From positions 72,905 to 136,904 of the forward strand of contig CATWQC010000003.1 in NCBI GenBank assembly GCA_958352845.1: DNA of 64,000 nt, written 5' to 3'. This document shows, in pieces, positions 51,354-61,003 of the stretch; within the stretch, counting starts at the first letter, position 1, and each line of letters begins with the position of its first letter. The notes beneath the pieces are model-generated. The model was not told the origin of the DNA, ran no database searches, and worked only from the letters and a program-made list of their open reading frames with translations. The position numbers and the translations under genes are program-made. This DNA is from an uncultured Collinsella sp. (GTDB taxonomy: Bacteria; Actinomycetota; Coriobacteriia; Coriobacteriales; Coriobacteriaceae).

Positions 51354-51666
51354 CGAGTTCTTGGTTCTGTGGCTGTCGTCGTGGGCTGCTATCGCGTTCT
51401 TTCGCATCGCGCCGGCGTTCGCCTTGCGCGGGCGGACCCTGTCGCCCCGCATTACCGAGGCCCTGGGCTATATCCCGCCCGCTGCCTTTGCCGCGCTGGT
51501 CGCCAACGACTTGGTGAACCCCGGCGCGTTCGACGCGGGACTCTGGCCTGCCTTGGTTCCCTGGATTGCGGCCGCCGGCGTCGTGGCGGTGGCAATCAAG
51601 ACAAAGTCGATGTTGTGGTGCTGCGTTTCGGGCATCGTACTCTATATTGTCTTGAGCCTTATATAG
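51343..51666 (+). CDS. azlD: Branched-chain amino acid exporter subunit AzlD
   Basis: 107 residues from ATG 51343, which overlaps the end of azlC by eleven bases; GAGGTG is upstream. Four hydrophobic helices and the FRIAPAFALRGRTLSPRITEALGYIPPAAFAALV pattern (with the R-x-x-P motif) are those of AzlD/YgaH. It forms the transporter with AzlC. Translational coupling is likely. Confidence 0.92.
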   Translation: MPVNEFLVLWLSSWAAIAFFRIAPAFALRGRTLSPRITEALGYIPPAAFAALVANDLVNPGAFDAGLWPALVPWIAAAGVVAVAIKTKSMLWCCVSGIVLYIVLSLI

Positions 51667-51816
51667 GGCTGGCGTCGCGGGCGCCGAATCTCGTTCCATC
51701 CCAACTTGTAGAATTTTTCACCGAGCTGGTCTATTTCTTCTGGTACCATGGTCAAACTTTACTGTAGCAAAGCGTGACGTGGGCTTTTGTACCCCGTCAG
51801 CGGAAATGGGGGTTTC

Positions 51817-52839
51817 ATGGCACAGGAAGCAACCGCCAACGAGCAAAAGAAATTCAAGATCCCGCGCATTCCGGGCGACATCATGATCTATCCGATGATC
51901 GTCGGTCTTTTGCTCAACACCTTCTGCCCGCAGGTTTTTGAGATCGGCGGCTTCTTTACGGCTGCCTGCCGCGGTGGCTCCAATACCATCGTCGCCGCGA
52001 TCCTGCTGTTTGTGGGTGCCGGCATCAGCTTTAAGTCCACGCCGGGCGCCATCAAGACCGGCATCGTCGTGCTGATCCCCAAGCTGGTCGTCGCAGCGGC
52101 TCTCGGCCTGGGCGTGGCATATTTCTTTAACGACAACTTCCTGGGTCTGAGCTCCGTGTCTATCATCGGCGGCATCACGTTTTGCAACATGGCGCTCTAT
52201 ACGGGCATCATGGGCGAGTTCGGCGATGAGTCCGAGCAGGGCGCCGTCGGTATCCTGTTCTTTACGGCCGGCCCCGCCATCACGATGATCATCCTCGGTG
52301 TCTCGGGTCTCGCCAACATCCCCGTCGGCACTATCATCGGATCCATTTTGCCGCTCGTTATCGGCATGGTTCTGGGCAACCTGTTCCCGTTTATCAAGAA
52401 CCTGCTGGTTCCCGGTTCCAACCCTGCGATTGCCGTCATCGGATTTCAGCTTGGCGCGTCCATGAGCCTGTCGAGCTTTATCACCGGCGGTATTTCCGGC
52501 ATCTTGCTGGGCCTTGTCACGCTGTTTGTCGTCGGTCCCATCACCTTTGCGTTCGAGCGCCTGTGCGGTGGTAACGGCAAGGCTGCCGTGGCTTGTTCCA
52601 CCATCGCCGGCACGGCTATGACCACGCCGGTTGCTCTCGCCGAGGTCGCGCCGCGCTACGCCGAGCTTGCGCCCACCGCGTACGCCCAGATCGCCACTGC
52701 CGTTATCATCACGGCAATCATGGCTCCGATTCTGACCGGCTGGGTCGACAAGAAGTTCTGCCAGGGCAAGGAGGACCTGTCGCCTGCCGGTGTCGAGGCC
52801 ATCGAGGAGGCCGTCGCGACCGACATCGATGGCGAGTAA
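51817..52839 (+). CDS. 2-keto-3-deoxygluconate permease family (KdgT)
   Basis: 340 residues from ATG 51817 with GGGGG upstream. About ten transmembrane helices. The IPRIPGDIMIYPMIVGLLLNTFCPQ start, CRGGSNTIVAAILLFVGAG and GGITFCNMALYTGIMGEFGDESEQGAVGIL are characteristic of KdgT, the proton symporter for 2-keto-3-deoxygluconate from pectin breakdown. No kdgK or kdgA gene lies near. The last 30 residues are acidic. Confidence 0.92.
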   Translation: MAQEATANEQKKFKIPRIPGDIMIYPMIVGLLLNTFCPQVFEIGGFFTAACRGGSNTIVAAILLFVGAGISFKSTPGAIKTGIVVLIPKLVVAAALGLGVAYFFNDNFLGLSSVSIIGGITFCNMALYTGIMGEFGDESEQGAVGILFFTAGPAITMIILGVSGLANIPVGTIIGSILPLVIGMVLGNLFPFIKNLLVPGSNPAIAVIGFQLGASMSLSSFITGGISGILLGLVTLFVVGPITFAFERLCGGNGKAAVACSTIAGTAMTTPVALAEVAPRYAELAPTAYAQIATAVIITAIMAPILTGWVDKKFCQGKEDLSPAGVEAIEEAVATDIDGE

Positions 52840-52885
52840 CGGCCGTTACCGATAATTGATTCCGGCGTGCAATTCGCGCCGTCCG

Positions 52886-52930
52886 AGCGCCCGAACAGAA
52901 ACTGTTTTGCAGTGATGTTCGGGCGCTTTG
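52886..52930 (+). terminator. Terminator after the KdgT-family gene
   Basis: AGCGCCCGAAC (52886-52896) and GTTCGGGCGCT (52917-52927) are perfect 11-bp arms with inner ACTG-CAGT, followed by TTG. Confidence 0.8.
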
Positions 52931-53028
52931 CTATGATTCCCTTTACCCCTGCGGAGTAAAGGGGTGTTTATTGCCCTGATTCGAATTGGGCGATTCTGAC
53001 CATTCGGATATTGAAGGGATGGCGTCTA

Positions 53029-54171
53029 GTGGTTAAGGCACTCAAGATTGAGATATTCCTGCTATGCATGATTGTTCTTATCGGGCTTGCCGCGCGAAGT
53101 CGTCGCTCCTTGTTCTCGAGCACCCTGCAGCTATTGTTTAGCATGCTTGGCTACACCTCTGCCGCGTACATATTATTCGATATGATCTGGACGCTTTCGG
53201 ATGGTGCGGACGGCACGTTGGGTATTGCTGCCAACTGGATTTCCAACGCGGTTTCGTTTTCGCTCTTTGCCATCGCGTGTCTCATTTGGTTTATCTATTC
53301 CGAGACGATGCAGGGCTCTCGCCTTGTGACCTCGCGCTATAGGGTGGTGCTTGTAACGTTGCCTACGGCTCTGGTGGTCGTGCTGGCTTTTACCAGTTAC
53401 TGGACGCACGCCTTGTTCTATATCGATTCGCAGGGCGTGTATCGTCGCGGCTTTGCCTATATGATCCAGCCCATTGTCAGCTACTGTTACGTTATACATA
53501 CGTCCCTGCATGCGTTTGTGCAATCTCGCAGGGTCGAGAGCCTGCAGACGAAGGCTATCTATCGAACCTTGGCATTTTTCGCCATTCCGGCCCTGGTGGG
53601 CGGTACCTTTCAGATCGTATACTCGGTGCCTGGCCTTTGTGTCGGCATAATGATTAGCATGTTGCTGCTCTACATTATCTGCCAGGAGCAGCTCATCTCG
53701 ACCGACCCGTTGACTGGCCTCAACAATCGCAACCGTTTTGAGACCTATATGCTGTCGCTGTTCTCGGGTGCTGATCAGGCCGATGATGTGTATCTGCTTA
53801 TGATGGATGCCGACGGCTTTAAGCAGATTAACGACCGGTATGGACATGTGGAGGGCGACCATGCCCTCCAGGTCATATCTGCTACGCTCAAAGAGGTCTG
53901 CTCGGCGTCTGGTGGCTTTATCGCACGTTATGGCGGCGATGAGTTCATGGTGCTCCAGAAGGCAGCGGCGGAACAGGACATCATAGACCTGTGTTCGGCG
54001 ATTAACGACGAGCTCGCTCGTGCCGAGGTGCCGTATCTGTTGCGGATGTCCATCGGCTACGCACGGGTCGGTGATGGTGTCGATACCTGGCAAGACTTAC
54101 TTCGCGCTGCCGATGCGGAGCTCTACCGCGTCAAGGCCGAGAAAAAGAAAGCCGGCGTCCAGATACGCTAG
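53029..54171 (+). CDS. Membrane-bound GGDEF diguanylate cyclase
   Basis: 380 residues from GTG 53029 (AAGGGATGG upstream); a TTG at 53011 is a possible longer start. Seven or so N-terminal hydrophobic segments (about 1-215) form a 7TM-like sensor. The GGDEF domain follows: STDPLTGLNNRNRFE, DADGFKQINDRYGHVEGDHAL and the active site RYGGDEF. There is no RxxD inhibitory site five residues before GGDEF. It should make c-di-GMP from GTP in response to an unknown signal. The leader has a short hairpin (52939-52963). Confidence 0.93.
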   Translation: MVKALKIEIFLLCMIVLIGLAARSRRSLFSSTLQLLFSMLGYTSAAYILFDMIWTLSDGADGTLGIAANWISNAVSFSLFAIACLIWFIYSETMQGSRLVTSRYRVVLVTLPTALVVVLAFTSYWTHALFYIDSQGVYRRGFAYMIQPIVSYCYVIHTSLHAFVQSRRVESLQTKAIYRTLAFFAIPALVGGTFQIVYSVPGLCVGIMISMLLLYIICQEQLISTDPLTGLNNRNRFETYMLSLFSGADQADDVYLLMMDADGFKQINDRYGHVEGDHALQVISATLKEVCSASGGFIARYGGDEFMVLQKAAAEQDIIDLCSAINDELARAEVPYLLRMSIGYARVGDGVDTWQDLLRAADAELYRVKAEKKKAGVQIR

Positions 54172-54177
54172 AAAAAA

Positions 54178-54212
54178 GGGCGCACGACCGTTGCGATGGT
54201 CGTGCGCCCTTT
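54178..54212. terminator. Strong bidirectional terminator
   Basis: GGGCGCACGACC and GGTCGTGCGCCC form a 12-bp stem bordered by A6 and T5 runs, between the cyclase and the convergent DMT gene. Confidence 0.9.
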
Positions 54213-54344
54213 TTGCGTTTGCGGGGGCCACCGGCCATAATGCCCAGGCGCGGTGTGGCAAGATGGGCGTCAGCCGCCGCGACTCGGTACGAAATCAACG
54301 AGAACCAGTGCACTCCATTAAGCTGAAGCGTGCGAACGCCCTCT

Positions 54345-55298
54345 CTAAAAAGGTGAGCTCGCTAGGCTTTTTTTGGGTTTGTTGACGATGATGATGCCGC
54401 CGCAGACCAACAGCAGGGCAACGATGACGGTAGCGGGGCTCGTGCCAGCGCCCTCACCGAGCAGCAGTGCGCTCAGCAGCACGCCAAAGACGGGGTTCAT
54501 AAACCCAAAGACCGAGACGCGGCTGACGGGGTTGACGGCAAGCAGGCGCGACCACAGCGAGTAGGCGACCGCGGAGATAAGCGCCATGTAGATGATGAGC
54601 GCGATGGCGGGGGCAATCGCCGTGGGGGAGAGCGCGCCATCCATCAAAAAGCCGATGGCGGTGAGGACCAGGCCGCCGACCAAGAACTGCCACCCGGCAA
54701 GCAAAACGCCGTCGTGCTCGCGCGAGAAGATACCGATCAGGCAGGTCGAAAGGGCGCCCGCGACGGTAGAGGCCAGGATAAAGCCCTCGCCGTCGAGCGT
54801 AAAGCCAAAGGTACCGTCCGCGCCCGAAAGGTTGACGAGCGCGACACCGGCAAAGCCCAGTACGCAGCCGAGCACCTTGGCCGTATTGAGCTTTTCGGTG
54901 CGAAACGCCAGGGCGGCAAAGAGGATAGCCAAGAAGTTGGCGCTGGCCTCGATGATGGAGCTCGACATAGCACTGGCACGCGAGAGACCAAGGTAGAAAA
55001 AGAAGTACTGGCCGATGGTCTGGAAGAGCGACAAGATGCAGATGGGCTTGATATCACGCGCTTGCGGAACGAGCGGACGGCGCTGGGCCACACTCATGCC
55101 AACAATGACCAGCATGCCGGCAAGGGTGAAGCGCAGACCCGCGAAGAGCAGCTGCGAGGCGCTGTCGTGCGCGGGAATGCCAAAGAGGCCGTAGCCGATC
55201 TTGATGCAGGGGAAGGCGGAGCCCCAGAGCGCGCAGCAAACGAGACAGCCCAGGATGAGTCCGGGCAGGGTGGCGAGATACGGCTTGCGGCTTTCCAT
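54345..55298 (-). CDS. DMT superfamily (EamA) transporter
   Basis: 317 residues from ATG 55298, with AGGAAGG upstream; an earlier start at 55340 has none. Ten hydrophobic helices in two EamA repeats: CALWGSAFPCIKIGY and RFTLAGMLVIVG in the first, AYSLWSRLLAVNPVSRVSVFGFMNPVFGVLLSALLLGE in the second. It exports an unknown metabolite. It is not closely similar to the EamA protein at 8638. It is encoded downstream of purL in the same direction but beyond a terminator. Confidence 0.92.
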   Translation of the reverse strand: MESRKPYLATLPGLILGCLVCCALWGSAFPCIKIGYGLFGIPAHDSASQLLFAGLRFTLAGMLVIVGMSVAQRRPLVPQARDIKPICILSLFQTIGQYFFFYLGLSRASAMSSSIIEASANFLAILFAALAFRTEKLNTAKVLGCVLGFAGVALVNLSGADGTFGFTLDGEGFILASTVAGALSTCLIGIFSREHDGVLLAGWQFLVGGLVLTAIGFLMDGALSPTAIAPAIALIIYMALISAVAYSLWSRLLAVNPVSRVSVFGFMNPVFGVLLSALLLGEGAGTSPATVIVALLLVCGGIIIVNKPKKSLASSPF

Positions 55299-55327
55299 GA
55301 TGTCCTTCCTACATGCGCGAAGCAAAA

Positions 55328-55362
55328 AAGAACCCGCCACCGGATGTGCCGGTGGCGGGTGA
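55328..55362 (-). terminator. Terminator of purL
   Basis: ACCCGCCACCG and CCGGTGGCGGGT pair with a 6-base loop; on the minus strand the stem is followed by TTCTTTTTTG. Confidence 0.9.
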
Positions 55363-55397
55363 TGTTACCCGAAGGGATTGTACCCGATGGGAAAGGT

Positions 55398-58300
55398 TTA
55401 GGCGAAGTAGGCTACGCCGCTCTCAAAGATCGGCATGAACTTGTCGCCGGGGACATGCTCGGGCACGTTGCGGTACAGGTTGTCGCCGCGACGCTCGGCA
55501 TGGCCCATCTTGCCCAGGACGCGGCCGTCGGGGCTCGTGATGCCCTCGATGGCGAGTGCGGAGCCGTTGGGGTTGACGGAAAGATCCATGCCGGGCTTGC
55601 CGTCCTCGCCCACGTACTGCGTAGCGACCTGGCCGTTGGCGATCAGCTGGGCGAGTACCTCGTCGTTGGCGACAAAGCGGCCCTCGCCGTGGCTGATGGC
55701 GACGGTGTAGGGGTCGTCGAGGCTGCACTGCGACAGCCACGGGGACAGGTTGGACGAGATGCGGGTGCGCACCAGGCGGCTCTGATGGCGACCGATGGTG
55801 TTGAACGTCAGCGTGGGCGCATCGGGCGTGGCGTCGACGATGTCGCCGTAGGGCACCAGGCCGAGCTTGATCAGGGCCTGGAAGCCGTTGCAGATGCCCA
55901 GCATCAGGCCATCGCGGGCCTTGAGCAGGTCGCGGACTGCCTCGGTGACTTCGGGAGCGCGGAAGAACGCCGTGATGAACTTGGCGGAGCCGTCGGGCTC
56001 GTCGCCGCCCGAGAAGCCGCCGGGGATCATGACAATCTGGCTTGCACGGATGCGGCGGGCAAGCTCGTGGGTGCTCTCGGCGACGGCCTCGGGCGTGAGG
56101 TTGTTGATCACGAAGGTGTCGGCCTCGGCGCCGGCGGCGCGGAAGGCACGGGCGCTATCGTACTCGCAGTTGTTGCCGGGGAACACGGGGATAACCACGC
56201 GCGGGCGGGCGATCTTGGCGCCGCCGTACACGTGGATGTCCTTGGCGCGGAAGTCGATGGTCTCGACCTCGGGGGTCTCGTCGGCGCTGCGGTAGGCAAA
56301 GACGCCCTCGATGCCGCTCTCCCAGGCCTCCTGAAGCTCGGAGAGCTCGATGACTTCGGAGCCGGTGTCGATGATATAGCCCTCGACGGTGGTGCCCAGG
56401 GGCTCGACGACAACGCCGTCGGCGACCTCGGGCAGCTCGGCATCCTCGGCGAGCTCGACGATAAAGCTGCCGTAGAGCGGGGTGAAGAGGCTCTCCACGT
56501 CTACATCCTCGGCAAGCTCGATACCGATCTGGTTACCGACGCACATCTTAAAGAGGCTCTCGGCGCCGCAGCCGTAGCCGGGCGTGGAGATGGCCAGGGC
56601 GTTGCCGTTGGCGGTGAGCGCCTCGACGGCGTCAAACGCGGCGAGCAGCTGCTGGGCGTCGGGACGGTAGTCCTCGCCATAGGTAGCGGGGGCGATGCGG
56701 ACGACGCGGTGCGTGAGGCCCTTGAACTCGGGCGAGACGGCGCGGGCGGCCTTGCCCACGGCGACGGCGAAGCTGATCAGAGTCGGCGGAACGTTGAGCT
56801 CGCCGGCCTCGTCCTCAAACGAGCCGCTCATGGAGTCCTTGCCGCCGATGGCGCCGGCACCCAGGTCGACCTGGGCCATAAGGGCGCCCAGGACGGCTGC
56901 CGTGGGCTTGCCCCAACGCTCGGCCTCGGTGCGCAGACGCTCGAAGTACTCCTGGAAGGAGAGATAGGCGCGCTTGTGCTCAAAGCCGGCAGCCACGAGC
57001 TTGGCGATGGACTCGACCACGGACAGGTAGGCGCCCGCAAACTGGTCGGCTTCCATCAGATAGGGGTTAAAGCCCCATGCCATGGCGCTCGCCGTGGTGG
57101 TCTCGCCGTCCACGGGGAACTTGGCGACCATGGCCGAGCTGGGGGTGAGCTGCGTCTTGCCGCCAAAGGGCATGAGCACGGTTGCGGCACCGATGGTGGA
57201 GTCGAAGCGCTCGGAAAGGCCCTTGTTGGAAGCGACGTTGAGGTCGGTGACGAGCGAGGTCATGCGCTCGGCAAGCGTGGTGCCGGCCCAGCTGGGCTGC
57301 CACACGCTACGGGCGCACACGTGGGCGACCTGGTGCTTGGGTGCGCCGTTGGAGTTGAGGAACTCGCGGGACAGGTCGACGATAGCGACGCCGTTCCAGG
57401 CCATGCGCATGCGCGGCTCGGCGGTAACCTCGGCGATAACGGTCGCCTCCAGGTTCTCCTCGGCGGCGTAGCCCATGAACTCCTCGACGTCACCGTCGGC
57501 GACGGCGCAGGCCATACGCTCCTGGGACTCAGAGATAGCGAGCTCGGTGCCGTCCAGGCCGTCGTACTTCTTGGTCACGGTGTCCAGGTCGACATACAGG
57601 CCGTCGGCAAGCTCGCCCACGGCGACCGAGACGCCGCCGGCGCCAAAGTCGTTGCAGCGCTTGATCAGACGGCAGGCGTCGCCGCGGCGGAACAGACGCT
57701 GCAGCTTGCGCTCGACAGGGGCGTTGCCCTTCTGGACCTCGGCACCCGAGGTCTCGATGGACTCGGTGTTCTGGGTCTTGGAGGAGCCGGTGGCGCCACC
57801 GATGCCATCGCGGCCGGTGCGGCCGCCCAGCAGGATGATCTTGTCGGTGGGGGCGGGGCACTCGCGACGAACGTGGTTTGCCGGGGTAGCGCCCACGACG
57901 GCGCCAACCTCCATGCGCTTGGCCACGTAACCGGGGTGATAGAGTTCGTTGACCTGACCGGTGGCAAGGCCGATCTGGTTGCCGTAGCTGGAGTAGCCGG
58001 CGGCGGCAGTGGTCACGAGCTTGCGCTGCGGCAGCTTGCCCTCGAGCGTCTCGGAAACCGGGACGGTGGGGTCACCGGCGCCGGTGACACGCATGGCCTG
58101 GTACACGTAGCTGCGGCCCGAGAGCGGGTCGCGGATGGCGCCGCCCACGCAGGTGGCGGCACCGCCGAAGGGCTCGATCTCGGTCGGGTGGTTGTGGGTC
58201 TCGTTCTTAAACAGGAACAGCCAGTCCTGGTCCTCGCCGTCGACATCGACCTTCACCTTGACGGTGCAGGCGTTGATCTCCTCGGACTCGTCGACATCGG

Positions 58301-59144
58301 TCATGACGCCGGTCTTCTTAAGGTACTTGGCGCCGATGGTGCCCATGTCCATGAGGCAGACGGGCTTGGCGTCGCGGCCGAGTTCGTGGCGCATCTCCAT
58401 GTAGCGGTCGAAGGCTTGCTGCACCACGGCGTCGTCGATCGTCACGTCGTCCAGGACGGTGCCGAAGGTGGTGTGGCGGCAGTGGTCGGACCAGTAGGTG
58501 TCGATCACGCGGATCTCGGTGATGGTGGGGTCGCGGTCCTCATCGCGGAAGTACTGCTGGCAGAAGGCGATGTCTGCCTCGTCCATGGCAAGGCCGCGAT
58601 CGGCGATAAAGGCGGCAAGGCCGGCCTCGTCGAGCTCGCGGAAGCCGTCGAGCACCTCGACGGGCTGGGGCTCGGGGGTCTCCATGTACAGCGTCTCGGG
58701 CAGGTCGAGCGAGGCGATGCGTGCCTCGACGGGGTTCACCACGTAGTGCTTGATGGCATCGATGGCGGCCTCGTCCAGAGCGCCCGAGATCATATAGACC
58801 TTGGCGGAGCGCACGGCGGGGCGCTCGCCCTGGCTGATGAGCTGCACACACTCGCTGGCGGAGTCGGCGCGCTGGTCAAACTGGCCAGGCAGGAATTCGA
58901 CGGCAAAGACGGCGCCATCGCTTGCGGGGAGTTCGTCGTAGGTCACATCGACCTGGGGCTCGCTAAAGACGGTCGGCACGCAGGAGCGGAAAAGCTCCTC
59001 GTCGATGCCCTCGACGTCGTAGCGGTTGATGATCCTCAGGGCCTCGATGCCCTTGATGCCGAGAATTTCGGTCAGCTCGCCCTTGAGCTGCTGAGCCTCG
59101 ACGTCGAACCCGGGTTTCTTCTCCACGTAGATACGAGAGACCAT
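55398..59144 (-). CDS. purL: Phosphoribosylformylglycinamidine synthase PurL (single large chain)
   Basis: 1248 residues from ATG 59144, with AAGGCAGG upstream. It contains the whole FGAM synthase in one chain: N-terminal linker, two AIRS-type ATP domains (HTTFGTVLDDV, FKNETHNHPTEIEPFGGAATCVGG, GRTGRDGIGGATGSS, GKDSMSGSFED), and a C-terminal class I glutaminase with nucleophile Cys in GICNGFQ and His in ISHGEGRF. It converts FGAR, ATP and glutamine to FGAM, the fourth step of purine synthesis. The length fits the 1240-1300 residues of this type. There are no other pur genes in the window. Confidence 0.97.
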   Translation of the reverse strand: MVSRIYVEKKPGFDVEAQQLKGELTEILGIKGIEALRIINRYDVEGIDEELFRSCVPTVFSEPQVDVTYDELPASDGAVFAVEFLPGQFDQRADSASECVQLISQGERPAVRSAKVYMISGALDEAAIDAIKHYVVNPVEARIASLDLPETLYMETPEPQPVEVLDGFRELDEAGLAAFIADRGLAMDEADIAFCQQYFRDEDRDPTITEIRVIDTYWSDHCRHTTFGTVLDDVTIDDAVVQQAFDRYMEMRHELGRDAKPVCLMDMGTIGAKYLKKTGVMTDVDESEEINACTVKVKVDVDGEDQDWLFLFKNETHNHPTEIEPFGGAATCVGGAIRDPLSGRSYVYQAMRVTGAGDPTVPVSETLEGKLPQRKLVTTAAAGYSSYGNQIGLATGQVNELYHPGYVAKRMEVGAVVGATPANHVRRECPAPTDKIILLGGRTGRDGIGGATGSSKTQNTESIETSGAEVQKGNAPVERKLQRLFRRGDACRLIKRCNDFGAGGVSVAVGELADGLYVDLDTVTKKYDGLDGTELAISESQERMACAVADGDVEEFMGYAAEENLEATVIAEVTAEPRMRMAWNGVAIVDLSREFLNSNGAPKHQVAHVCARSVWQPSWAGTTLAERMTSLVTDLNVASNKGLSERFDSTIGAATVLMPFGGKTQLTPSSAMVAKFPVDGETTTASAMAWGFNPYLMEADQFAGAYLSVVESIAKLVAAGFEHKRAYLSFQEYFERLRTEAERWGKPTAAVLGALMAQVDLGAGAIGGKDSMSGSFEDEAGELNVPPTLISFAVAVGKAARAVSPEFKGLTHRVVRIAPATYGEDYRPDAQQLLAAFDAVEALTANGNALAISTPGYGCGAESLFKMCVGNQIGIELAEDVDVESLFTPLYGSFIVELAEDAELPEVADGVVVEPLGTTVEGYIIDTGSEVIELSELQEAWESGIEGVFAYRSADETPEVETIDFRAKDIHVYGGAKIARPRVVIPVFPGNNCEYDSARAFRAAGAEADTFVINNLTPEAVAESTHELARRIRASQIVMIPGGFSGGDEPDGSAKFITAFFRAPEVTEAVRDLLKARDGLMLGICNGFQALIKLGLVPYGDIVDATPDAPTLTFNTIGRHQSRLVRTRISSNLSPWLSQCSLDDPYTVAISHGEGRFVANDEVLAQLIANGQVATQYVGEDGKPGMDLSVNPNGSALAIEGITSPDGRVLGKMGHAERRGDNLYRNVPEHVPGDKFMPIFESGVAYFA

Positions 59145-59328
59145 TGGTTCCTGCCTTCCTGATCGGTTGGGCGTACGGTACGGTATGCGGCAGCGGTCGG
59201 TTTACGGGACAAGCCTCGCGGTCGCCTTGAGCCACATGTTTGTAAACCTCACTATGATACGACAGCTCGTGGCGCGTTGCGGACGGCGAGGGTGCTACAG
59301 TGAAGCGCAAACAAGAGAAAGGCATCAC

Positions 59329-60891
59329 ATGGCATTCGTTTCACTCGCCATCATCGCGCTCGTGGCCTTCGCAAGCCCCTTCATCGCCTCAGCGATTCCC
59401 GGAAAACCCGTTCCCGAAACGGTCTTTTTGCTCGTGTTCGGCGCGGTGCTGGGACCTCATATGCTCGGCGTTATCCATGTAGATGCCGAGGTCTCGCTCG
59501 TGTCGGAGCTCGGTCTGGCCTTTTTGTTCCTGCTCGCCGGCTTTGAGATCGACCCTAAGAACATTACGGGTGTGGAGGGGCGCTACGGCTTGGCGACGTG
59601 GGCCGTCACGTTTGGTATCGCCTGGCTTGCCGTGCGCTTTACGCCGTGGTTCTCGGTCAGCCATTTCGACGGTATCGCCGTGACGCTTGCCTTGACCTCG
59701 ACGGCGCTTGGAGCGCTCATACCCATCTTGCGCGAGCGGTCGCTTGCCGGAACGCGTGTCGGTGATTCGATTCTCGCCTATGGTACGTGGGGCGAGCTCG
59801 GCCCCGTGCTCGCCATGTCGGTACTGCTGTCTGCCCGTACGGGCATCGAGACGCTGCTGATCTTGGGCCTATTTGCCGCCGTGTGCGTGCTGCTTGCCGT
59901 GGTCCCCGGCCGCTCCAAACGCATCGGCAGCCGTTTTTTCGCCTTTATTCAGGAGCGCGCCGATACCACATCGCAGACGTTCGTGCGCCTGACGGTGCTT
60001 ATTTTGGTCACGCTCGTGGCGTTTTCCGCCATTTTTAGCCTCGATATCGTGTTGGGCGCTTTTGCCGCCGGCTTTGTCCTGCGTTATATCATCCCCGAGG
60101 GCAACCATACGCTGGAGACCAAGCTCGATGGCCTGGCCTACGGCTTTTTGATTCCGGTGTTCTTTACCGTATCGGGCGCGAAGATCGATCTGACGGCCGT
60201 GGCGTCGCGCCCGGGCTTGCTCGTGGGCTTTATCGTGGCACTGCTGATTATTCGTGCCGTGCCCATTCTCATCTCTATGAGCATTTGTCCCGTGACGCGC
60301 GATGTGTCGGCGTATGGTCGCATTACGGTGGCCCTGTACTGCACCACGGCGCTGCCGATCATCGTTGCCGTGACAAGCGTTGCCGTCAACGCGGGCGCGC
60401 TGTCGCAAGATATTGCGTCGGTCATGGTTGCCGCCGGTGCCATCACGGTGTTCTTGATGCCATTGCTCGCGCAGCTCTTCTACCGCGTGGTCGACGCCGC
60501 ACCGGTCGCCGCCGTGGCAGAAGTTGCCGAGCATCCATCCGATGCGCTCGACATTCTGCGCGCCCATCACGATTTGGCGAGTCTGCTCGCACGCGAGCAC
60601 GAGCTGCTGACCTCGCATGGACATGGTCGTGTATTCGAGGGCCTGCCTACGCTCGATGCGATTGCCGAGCGTCTTTCCGCCGAGGCAGCGAGCGGCCACA
60701 TCGATGCCCGCATCGTGGACGCGGCGCACCTGCTTGCCGATAAGACCTATGGAGACGAGGTCGACCCGTCCAAGCTGACTCCGCGTGAGCGCCGCCGCCT
60801 GGAGCGCGCCAAGCTCGCCGTGCACGAATACCGCCGCCGCATGCTGGAGCTCTACGCGCGCGATGAAGCACAGGACGACGACGGTAAGTAG
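59329..60891 (+). CDS. CPA2 family monovalent cation/proton antiporter
   Basis: 520 residues from ATG 59329 with AAAGG upstream. Twelve to thirteen hydrophobic segments; GLAFLFLLAGFEID and the LTSTALGALIPILRE segment are typical of the Kef/GerN-type CPA2 antiporters that exchange K+ or Na+ for H+. The last ~130 residues are a cytoplasmic, charged helical domain (RAHHDLASLLAREHELLTSHGHG) without a clear RCK/TrkA fold. It is divergent from purL. Confidence 0.9.
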   Translation: MAFVSLAIIALVAFASPFIASAIPGKPVPETVFLLVFGAVLGPHMLGVIHVDAEVSLVSELGLAFLFLLAGFEIDPKNITGVEGRYGLATWAVTFGIAWLAVRFTPWFSVSHFDGIAVTLALTSTALGALIPILRERSLAGTRVGDSILAYGTWGELGPVLAMSVLLSARTGIETLLILGLFAAVCVLLAVVPGRSKRIGSRFFAFIQERADTTSQTFVRLTVLILVTLVAFSAIFSLDIVLGAFAAGFVLRYIIPEGNHTLETKLDGLAYGFLIPVFFTVSGAKIDLTAVASRPGLLVGFIVALLIIRAVPILISMSICPVTRDVSAYGRITVALYCTTALPIIVAVTSVAVNAGALSQDIASVMVAAGAITVFLMPLLAQLFYRVVDAAPVAAVAEVAEHPSDALDILRAHHDLASLLAREHELLTSHGHGRVFEGLPTLDAIAERLSAEAASGHIDARIVDAAHLLADKTYGDEVDPSKLTPRERRRLERAKLAVHEYRRRMLELYARDEAQDDDGK

Positions 60892-60932
60892 TAAGGAATG
60901 CCGGGATACGGGTTCCGTCCAAATAATAGAAG

Positions 60933-60971
60933 GCGCGCTGCCTGCGGTTGATGCAGGCAGCGCGTCTTTTG
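60933..60971. terminator. Bidirectional terminator
   Basis: GCGCGCTGCCTGC (60933-60945) and GCAGGCAGCGCGT (60953-60965) pair, followed by CTTTT. Located between the convergent antiporter and hom genes. Confidence 0.85.
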
Positions 60972-61003
60972 CGTTGAGCTCCGTTGAGGTTCGAAGTAGT
61001 GGA

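Noticed and set aside
54714..59162. Open frame of 1482 codons on the plus strand opposite purL
   Set aside because: It mirrors the codon bias of purL, whose domains and ribosome site are unmistakable. The plus-strand translation is rich in Gly/Ala/Asp/Leu without any family pattern and has no ribosome site.
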